The notes beneath the pieces are model-generated. The model worked only from the letters and a program-made list of their open reading frames with translations, was not told the origin of the DNA and ran no database searches. The position numbers and the translations under genes were made by a program. Shown piece by piece: positions 14,409-15,028 of a stretch of DNA of 15,028 bases (its first letter is position 1; each line of letters opens with the position of its first letter). This stretch comes from Bacteroidales bacterium (GTDB taxonomy: Bacteria; Bacteroidota; Bacteroidia; Bacteroidales; SMBSF77): contig JAIOTT010000036.1 of the NCBI GenBank assembly GCA_021106655.1, forward strand, positions 1-15,028. The letters run 5' to 3'.

Positions 14409-15028
14409 CTAATGTGCTTCAAGCCAATTATTTCCTGTATTCATATCTATTTCAAGAGGGATACTCATCTTATAACTGTTGATCATTTTATTTTGAACGA
14501 TAGTTTTTACCTCCGGGAGTTCTTTTTTAAGAACATCGAAAACAAGCTCATCATGTACCTGAAGTATCATTTTTGAAATAAGTTGTCTTTCGCAAAACTC
14601 CTTAAAAATTTCTATCATTGCAATTTTTATGATATCGGCTGATGAGCCTTGAATGGGAGCATTGATAGCATTTCGTTCTGCATAACCTCTTACCACCGAA
14701 TTATTTGAATTTATGTCTTTAAGATATCTTCTTCGTCCCATAATTGTCTCAACAAAGCCGTTTTCACGTGCATATTGAATGTTTGCGTTCATATATTCTT
14801 TAACTCCCGGGTATTCTTTGAAGTATTGTTCGATCAGCTCAGCTGCACCTCTGCGTGGGATATTTAATCTTTCCGATAATCCAAATGCTGAAATACCATA
14901 TACTATTCCAAAATTAACTGTTTTGGCGTTTCTTCTCATATCTGAACTCACTTCATCTAATTTAACTTTGTAGACTTTTGCTGCTGTAGCAGTATGAATA
15001 TCCAGGCCATTCCTGAAGGCCTCCTGCA
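14409..15028 (-). CDS. polA: DNA polymerase I, C-terminal part (5' end outside window)
   Basis: This is the polymerase domain of DNA polymerase I, which fills gaps and replaces RNA primers in replication and repair. The frame is open to the window edge, so only the last 205 or so residues are present, against about 900-950 for the family. Numbering from the first complete codon, the fingers helix (motif B) reads RRNAKTVNFGIVYG (31-44), with K35, F39 and Y43 matching E. coli K758, F762 and Y766. The catalytic motif C is LQVHDELVFDV (HDE at 158-160), and the protein ends GNNWLEAH. The first listed start-like codon, GTG at 14951, is an internal valine. All visible catalytic residues are intact. 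Whether exonuclease domains are present cannot be seen. Confidence 0.97.
   Translation of the reverse strand, partial: QEAFRNGLDIHTATAAKVYKVKLDEVSSDMRRNAKTVNFGIVYGISAFGLSERLNIPRRGAAELIEQYFKEYPGVKEYMNANIQYARENGFVETIMGRRRYLKDINSNNSVVRGYAERNAINAPIQGSSADIIKIAMIEIFKEFCERQLISKMILQVHDELVFDVLKKELPEVKTIVQNKMINSYKMSIPLEIDMNTGNNWLEAH

Overview
The window is an AT-rich stretch of chromosome from a member of the Bacteroidota (Bacteroidetes). The evidence is a secreted protein ending in a type IX secretion (T9SS) type A sorting domain, an AtpB with the long periplasmic N-terminal domain usual in this phylum, a DUF3109 protein, no clear Shine-Dalgarno sites, and promoter boxes of the TAnnTTTG type. The sequence does not settle the genus or order. 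Almost all of it is housekeeping DNA. There is no phage, transposase, CRISPR array, rRNA or tRNA, and no gene-free gap reaches 300 bases; the longest is about 196 bases (14213-14408).

Layout. Left (1-2136, plus strand): the 3' part of prs (PRPP synthetase), rplY (ribosomal protein L25/CTC), a strong intrinsic terminator, then pth (peptidyl-tRNA hydrolase, TTG start). Middle (2151-7556, all minus strand), read from right to left: a sodium:solute symporter, an imperfect palindromic repeat, a small zinc-ribbon protein (DUF2082-like), glyS (glycyl-tRNA synthetase), and a 686-residue secreted Asp-box beta-propeller protein whose start codon overlaps the glyS stop (ATGA).

Right centre (7711-12947, plus strand): the ATP synthase cluster atpB-atpE-atpF-atpH-atpA-atpG, with a promoter-like element upstream of atpB. 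A perfect 14-bp hairpin with a T tract lies between atpE (c subunit) and atpF. No atpD (beta) or atpC (epsilon) lies at either end of the cluster, so the enzyme needs a second locus. Right (12970-15028, minus strand): DUF3109, preceded in the same direction by an unknown membrane coiled-coil protein, then a palindromic intergenic repeat and the 3' end of polA.

Functionally the window joins nucleotide precursor supply (prs), translation (rplY, pth, glyS), energy conversion (atp) and DNA replication/repair (polA). The less ordinary items are the coupling of a surface or secreted propeller protein to glyS, the attenuator-like hairpin after atpE, the split ATP synthase gene set, the two word-like palindromic repeats, and the uncharacterised coiled-coil/DUF3109 pair. 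I see no convincing new multi-gene system.
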